Source: Sinorhizobium sp. A49
Lineage (GTDB): Bacteria; Pseudomonadota; Alphaproteobacteria; Rhizobiales; Rhizobiaceae
Assembly (NCBI RefSeq): GCF_002002725.1
Contig: NZ_MUNW01000062.1
Location: 434,001 to 498,000, forward strand
Length of the DNA stretch: 64,000 nt
Reading direction: 5' to 3'
Shown: piece by piece, positions 59,803-64,000 of the stretch
How the letters are laid out: every line of letters begins with the position of its first letter
Position numbering within the stretch: the stretch's first letter is position 1
Notes under the pieces: generated by a model
The model's database searches: none
What the model was told of the DNA's origin: nothing
Seen by the model: the letters and a program-made list of their open reading frames with translations, nothing else
Made by a program: the position numbers and the translations under genes

Positions 59803-60807
59803 ATGAACAAGCCATTGACCAAAAAGCGTTCTATCGTCTTCTTCCTGGTTCCGAACTTTTCCATGCTGCCGTTTTCGGCCGCCATCGAAACGCTCCGCAT
59901 CGCCAATCGCATGCTCGGTTACGAGGCCTATACATGGCGCCTCACCTCGACCGACGGCGAAAAGGTTCTCTCCTCGAGCGGCATCGGCCTCGAAGTCAAC
60001 TCGTCTCTCGCCGACGAACGCAAGTTCCTGGGCGGCGAAAACCGTCCGTCGATGGTGCTGGTCTGTTCCGGCATCTATGTCGAGGATTTCAACAACAAGT
60101 CGGTCAATGCCTGGCTGCGCGAGGTCTACAACCGCGGCGTCGCCGTTGGCAGCCTCTGTACGGGCGCCCATGTGCTGGCCTCGGCCGGCCTGTTGACGGG
60201 CAAGCGCTGCGCCATCCACTGGGAAAACCTGCCGGGCTTCTCCGAGAATTTCCCGCAGGTCGATGTCTATGCCGACCTCTATGAGATCGACAGCAACATC
60301 TACACCTGCGCCGGCGGCACCGCCTCGCTCGACATGATGCTGAACCTGATCGACCAGGATTTCGGCGAGAACCTCGTCAACCGCGTCTGCGAGCAGGCAC
60401 TGACCGACCGCGTGCGCGGCCCCCACGATCGCCAGCGGCTGCCGCTGCGCGCCCGCCTCGGCGTCCAGAACGCCAAGGTGCTGTCGATCATCGAGCTGAT
60501 GGAAGGCAACCTTGCCGAACCCTTGTCGCTGCTGGAGATCGCCGAGGGCGCCGACCTGTCGCGCCGGCAGATCGAGCGGCTGTTTCGCCAGGAAATGGGC
60601 CGGTCCCCTGCCCGCTACTATCTCGAAATCCGCCTCGACCGCGCCCGCCACCTCCTCATCCAGTCGTCGATGCCGGTCGTCGAAGTCGCCGTCGCCTGCG
60701 GTTTCGTCTCCGCGTCGCACTTTTCCAAGTGTTATCGCGAACTCTACAACCGCTCGCCGCAGCAGGAGCGCGCCGACCGCAAGCTGACGCTGCAGATGGC
60801 GCGTTAG
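59803..60807 (+). CDS. GlxA-family AraC transcriptional activator (GbdR-like)
   Basis: A 334-residue regulator starting at ATG 59803. The N-terminal DJ-1/PfpI-like domain (about residues 10-190) has VFFLVPNFSMLPFSAAIETL and GSLCTGAHVLASAGLL, with Cys in the ligand pocket. The C-terminal AraC domain has LLEIAEGADLSRRQIERLF and RLDRARHLLIQS...VACGFVSASHFSK. This architecture is that of GbdR, CdhR and ArgR-type activators, which respond to glycine betaine, carnitine or arginine. In this window it is the best candidate for controlling the betaine and corrinoid genes; that link is inferred. Confidence 0.88.
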   Translation: MNKPLTKKRSIVFFLVPNFSMLPFSAAIETLRIANRMLGYEAYTWRLTSTDGEKVLSSSGIGLEVNSSLADERKFLGGENRPSMVLVCSGIYVEDFNNKSVNAWLREVYNRGVAVGSLCTGAHVLASAGLLTGKRCAIHWENLPGFSENFPQVDVYADLYEIDSNIYTCAGGTASLDMMLNLIDQDFGENLVNRVCEQALTDRVRGPHDRQRLPLRARLGVQNAKVLSIIELMEGNLAEPLSLLEIAEGADLSRRQIERLFRQEMGRSPARYYLEIRLDRARHLLIQSSMPVVEVAVACGFVSASHFSKCYRELYNRSPQQERADRKLTLQMAR

Positions 60808-60827
60808 GAACGGCGCAGACATAAAAC

Positions 60828-60848
60828 GGCGGGTCTTCCGCCCTTTTT
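60828..60848 (+). terminator. Intrinsic terminator after the GlxA-like gene
   Basis: GGCGG (60828-60832) pairs with CCGCC (60838-60842), followed by CTTTTT. The stem is short but lies 20 bp after the regulator stop. Confidence 0.65.
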
Positions 60849-61234
60849 GCTGCGAGCAAGCCATCCCTTCTCGACCTGCCCGGCGATGTGCACCCGCCCG
60901 CTGCCAAACGTCACTCGCACCTATGCCTGTCAAAAGATCCAGTCCCAGGTCCTTGGGCTGAAATGCCCCTGACCGACGGACGCCCGGTCGCGGGATCCCC
61001 ACCACAGGGGCAGCCGTCCTTTGTCGCCCCCTTGCCGCCGCTCCAACACCGCAGACCACCTGGCCCCCGTTGTCGCCCCTCATTCCCGCTCTTCCGGAGC
61101 GCGCTCCGCTGACGTTAGCGCTTGCGCCGATCCGCATTTTTCGCTTGAACGGAAAAGGAGAGCGCGTGGCCGCGCCGCAGCCTGAACGTGCCGGCCTGCC
61201 ACCGCCGCTCGAACATCCGGAGGACCTTCGCCCT
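60849..61234. other. Intergenic region without a recognised gene
   Basis: About 385 bp between the regulator terminator and the YdeI-like gene. The YdeI frame is open for 55 codons upstream of its chosen start, without family sequence. Nothing else was recognised. Confidence 0.35.
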
Positions 61235-61834
61235 ATGGCACCCGTGATCATCGACCCCGAAAAAGTCCGCGAATTCGAGGACAAGGAGCGCTTCTATGCC
61301 TGGCTTGGCGCCAACCATGCGAGCGAAACCGAGGTCTGGATCAAGATTCATAAAGTCAACTCGGGCCTCAAATCGATCACGCCGAAGGAAGCGATCGACG
61401 TGATCCTGTGCTGGGGCTGGATCGACGGCGTGCGCAAGCGCCTCGACGACAAGAGCTTTTTGCAGCGCTACACACCGCGCGGCAAGAAGAGCATCTGGAG
61501 CCAGATCAACGTCGACAATGTCGCTAGGCTCATCACCGAGGGACGCATGACCCCGCACGGGCTGAGAGAGGTCGAGGCGGCCAAGGCCGACGGCCGCTGG
61601 GACCGCGCCTATGGCAGCGGCAAGGACATGAAGATCCCCGATGACCTGCAGGCGGCGATCGACGCCGAGCCGGAGGCGATGGAAATGCTGGCGAAACTGA
61701 GCGCGCAGAACCGCTTCGCGCTCGCCTTCCGCACCCACAACATGAAGACCGAAGCCGGGCGCCGCAAGAAGATCGAGACCTTCGTCGAGATGCTGAAGCG
61801 CGGCGAAACGATTTATCCGCAGGCGCGGAAATAG
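61235..61834 (+). CDS. YdeI/OmpD-associated family protein
   Basis: A 199-residue protein starting at ATG 61235 behind GGAGG. FYAWLGANHASETEVWIKIH, then EAIDVILCWGWIDGVRKRLD, SFLQRYTPRGKKSIWSQINV and a C-terminal EAGRRKKIETFVEMLKRGE match the YdeI/OmpD-associated family. It is a bacterial family of unclear role linked to envelope stress and antimicrobial peptides. Confidence 0.85.
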   Translation: MAPVIIDPEKVREFEDKERFYAWLGANHASETEVWIKIHKVNSGLKSITPKEAIDVILCWGWIDGVRKRLDDKSFLQRYTPRGKKSIWSQINVDNVARLITEGRMTPHGLREVEAAKADGRWDRAYGSGKDMKIPDDLQAAIDAEPEAMEMLAKLSAQNRFALAFRTHNMKTEAGRRKKIETFVEMLKRGETIYPQARK

Positions 61835-61897
61835 CGCCGGTCGGACCGTCGGCACGCGTACCTTGGCGCACCTGCCGATGGATCCGGTTCGAGCGTG

Positions 61898-63199
61898 CTA
61901 CGACGCCAACGCGTCGAGCAAGGCCAGTTCCGAGATCACCCGGTTTCGCCCTGCATGCTTGGCCATGTAGAGAAACTGGTCGGCGGCATGCAGATAGTTC
62001 TCGAAGGATTCGGGCGCCTCGATGGTCGCCAGCCCGATCGATACGGTGATCGACAGTTCCTCGTCATCAGCAACGATGCGTGATTTCGCCAGCTCGATGC
62101 GCAGCTTCTCGCAGAAGGCGAAGGCGCGCTGGACGTCGAAGCCATTGAAAAGAATGCCGAACTCCTCGCCGCCGAGGCGGGCGAGCAGATGTTCGTCGCC
62201 AACCAGTGTCGTCAGCCGCTTGGCCACATGCTTCAAGACGACGTCGCCAATCTCGTGGCCGTAGGTGTCGTTCAGCCGCTTGAAATGATCGATGTCGAGG
62301 ATGGCGATCGCGGTCGTCTCGCCACGTCGCAGGCATTGCTCGACCAGGCGCGGGCCGGTCAGGAAGAAATGGCGGCGGTTGTAGATATCGGTCAGGTAGT
62401 CGCTCGCCGCCTGGCGCTGAAGCGTCTGCAGCCTTTTCTGGATGCCGGCGGCATAGGCGATGCGACCGTTGAACTCGGCCTCCAGGAACGGTTTCTGGAT
62501 GAAGTCCGTGCCGCCGGCTTCAAGGAAGCGCGCACCGATCCGGCGGTCGCCGCTGTCGGAAAGCGCGATCACCGGCAGCGCCCCGTCGCCCTGGCGCCGC
62601 TGCACTTCGGCAAGCAGCGCCGCGCCACTCATGTCGGACAGATCGAGATCGGTGACGACCACGTCGATCGCCTCGCCCGAGTCGAGCACCTGCAGCGCGT
62701 CGGCGGCCGAAGCAACCTCGCAGACCGAAATCCGCTGCCGGCGCAGAATGCCGGCAAGCTCGTCACGTGAAGCAGCGTCGGAATCGGCCAGCAGCACGGT
62801 CGTCTTGCCATTGGTCAAAGCGCGGTCGACGGCGCCGATCAAAAGATTGATCGATTCCGGCTGGTTCTTGATGACGCAATCGAGCGCGCCGCGACCGAGG
62901 ATCTGGTCGCGCGTGCTGTCGTTGAACGCCGCGGTAAAGACCACGGCCGGCACGTTGTTTTCGAGGATGAAATCGAGCGCCTCGCAATTGGGCGCATCGG
63001 GAAGGTTGAGATCGAGCACGGCGAGCGAGAAGCTGTCCGGGGCTGCAGCCATTTCCTGGCGTAGCGCCTCCAGCGAGGCGCAGTGCGTGACGCGGATGCC
63101 ATGCACCGTCTCAAGGCCATACTTCAGCGCGGTGGCAAACATGCGGGAATCTTCGATCAACAGCATGCGCTTGTCGCTGTGCTTCTGCACAGAATTCAT
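61898..63199 (-). CDS. PleD-like response regulator with diguanylate cyclase output
   Basis: A 433-residue protein starting at ATG 63199. A first receiver-like domain (about residues 10-130, with LLIEDSRMFATAL and LDLNLPDAP) is followed by a second (about 135-255, with DLDLSDMSG and a terminal FIQKPFLE) and a GGDEF domain with LGGEEFGILF, so it should make c-di-GMP. The phospho-acceptor Asp seems kept in both receivers (VLDLNLP and VTDLDLS). It is not PleD itself by sequence, but has the same layout. Confidence 0.9.
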   Translation of the reverse strand: MNSVQKHSDKRMLLIEDSRMFATALKYGLETVHGIRVTHCASLEALRQEMAAAPDSFSLAVLDLNLPDAPNCEALDFILENNVPAVVFTAAFNDSTRDQILGRGALDCVIKNQPESINLLIGAVDRALTNGKTTVLLADSDAASRDELAGILRRQRISVCEVASAADALQVLDSGEAIDVVVTDLDLSDMSGAALLAEVQRRQGDGALPVIALSDSGDRRIGARFLEAGGTDFIQKPFLEAEFNGRIAYAAGIQKRLQTLQRQAASDYLTDIYNRRHFFLTGPRLVEQCLRRGETTAIAILDIDHFKRLNDTYGHEIGDVVLKHVAKRLTTLVGDEHLLARLGGEEFGILFNGFDVQRAFAFCEKLRIELAKSRIVADDEELSITVSIGLATIEAPESFENYLHAADQFLYMAKHAGRNRVISELALLDALAS

Positions 63200-63608
63200 C
63201 CGACCTGGCGTGCGGCGCAATCTCACGTCCCTGCAAATCCCGATTTCGAGCCGCAGGCGTGCTTGCCCCAAAAGGGCGACGCTGGCTCCCAATATACGAT
63301 TATGCCCGATACGGATCGCACCAGACTTTTTCGTCTTGGCACGACCAGGCGGTACCGGGTCCCCACTTTTTATTGCGGCCGATTGAAGACGGTCCTGATT
63401 GCAATTTCGTTAATGCGGCAACCGTAAGGAGTCTTTTCTCGCGACCCGAGCAATTTTAGGGGTCGCAAGCGCAGAAAATCTGCAAACGCGCCGGCACCGA
63501 TTGCCGACGGAAGAACTCCACCGCCTTCAATAGAAGGCGATGGTCAAGGAAGAGACGCGAAAGCGGGCCCCATTCAGCCGACGGATCCCGGGGCGTCCGG
63601 TCTGCGGC
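63200..63608. other. Intergenic region between two response regulators
   Basis: About 410 bp. The frame of the PleD-like gene is open for 31 codons upstream of its chosen start. Nothing else is recognised; a promoter for the cyclase gene is expected. Confidence 0.35.
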
Positions 63609-64000
63609 TTACGCCGGGACTTTTATCTTTTCGCTCAAGGTCTTGATCTTCGTCAGCGTGTCGAGGTTCTGGTTGACGCGGCAATAGAACTCCTCGTTGA
63701 CGAACGGGCGCACGACGAAGTCGTTGCCGCCGGCCTTGAGGAAACGCGCCGACAGGAGCCGGTTGGTCGAAGACGAAACGCCGATGATGCGCAGCTGGTG
63801 CGGGCCATAGGCGCTGCGAATGCGCCGCGTCAGTTCGAAGCCATCGATATCGGGCATGTTGTAGTCGGTGATGACGAGGCCGATGTCGGGATTGTTCTTC
63901 AGGATCTCAAGCGCCACCGCACCGTTTTCCGCCGTGCTGGTGCGGAAGTTGTAGCGCTTCAGCTGCGTCGTGAGCAGCGCGCGCGCCGTCGGACTGTCAT
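63609..64000 (-). CDS. Response regulator receiver protein (5' end outside window)
   Basis: The last 130 residues of a CheY-like receiver protein. DSPTARALLTTQLKRYNF is the beginning of the domain, VITDYNMPDIDGFELTRRIR carries the phospho-acceptor Asp, and GGNDFVVRPFVNEEFYCRV carries the Lys/Arg-Pro end, with Arg in place of the usual Lys in KP. It ends in a helical tail. The N-terminus lies outside the window, so a second domain upstream is possible. Its proximity and similarity to the PleD-like protein suggest a common pathway. Confidence 0.88.
   Translation of the reverse strand, partial: DSPTARALLTTQLKRYNFRTSTAENGAVALEILKNNPDIGLVITDYNMPDIDGFELTRRIRSAYGPHQLRIIGVSSSTNRLLSARFLKAGGNDFVVRPFVNEEFYCRVNQNLDTLTKIKTLSEKIKVPA

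Overview
The window is high-GC chromosomal DNA of an alphaproteobacterium, most likely Rhizobiales of the Sinorhizobium/Ensifer type. The grounds are the aerobic cobalamin gene set (cobA/E, cobO/N/W/P, cobQ), rhizobial RIME-type palindromic repeats, EcfG-like (GGAAC-N16/17-CGTT) promoters, DUF1127 proteins and the dense mosaic of transporters, diguanylate cyclases and small stress proteins. The genus is inferred. No rRNA, tRNA, CRISPR array, prophage or insertion sequence was recognised.

Layout. 1-1.4 kb: cobE and cobA on the minus strand in one uninterrupted reading frame. 1.9-5.2 kb: a TSUP permease, membrane proteins and an alpha/beta hydrolase. 5.4-12.5 kb: minus-strand operon cobP-cobW-cobN-cobO-EamA behind a cobalamin riboswitch. 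12.9-17.4 kb: a TPR-fused class III cyclase, a methyltransferase and cobQ. 18.6-21.9 kb: a glycine betaine/proline-type ABC importer. 22-26 kb: a penicillin-binding carboxypeptidase, an acyltransferase and an O-antigen ligase-like protein. 26.1-29.2 kb: a betaine-homocysteine methyltransferase-like gene behind a perfect palindrome, then an aminotransferase with its DauR-like regulator. 30-35 kb: an ECF sigma factor with a VWA protein, a DUF2233 protein and two orphans. 35.2-39.5 kb: an Fe-S protein, a non-pyrrolysine MttB-family methyltransferase, its corrinoid protein, an entericidin-like lipoprotein and a DUF1638 protein. 39.6-49.3 kb: a diguanylate cyclase, LysE, and a run of small stress-type genes, three of which carry EcfG-like promoters. 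49.4-56.6 kb: formyltransferase-fold protein, Virul_Fac protein, MTHFR C-terminal-type cysteine protein, MetF, methyltetrahydrofolate:corrinoid methyltransferase, two small proteins and a RACo-type corrinoid activator. 57-64 kb: a VIT1-like protein, a LysR/DUF1127 unit, a GlxA/GbdR-like AraC regulator, a YdeI-like protein, a PleD-like diguanylate cyclase and a partial response regulator.

The most interesting content is a probable complete corrinoid-dependent methylamine/betaine demethylation pathway in what looks like an aerobic rhizobium. MttB-type enzyme would pass a methyl group to the corrinoid protein, the pterin-binding methyltransferase would move it to tetrahydrofolate, and MetF with its cysteine-rich partner would oxidise it. 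The ASKHA/[2Fe-2S] protein would reactivate oxidised corrinoid. The same window carries betaine uptake, BHMT-like methyl transfer to homocysteine, a GbdR-like regulator and cobalamin synthesis, so uptake, cofactor supply and demethylation may form one physiological module. The substrate is not determined by the sequence.
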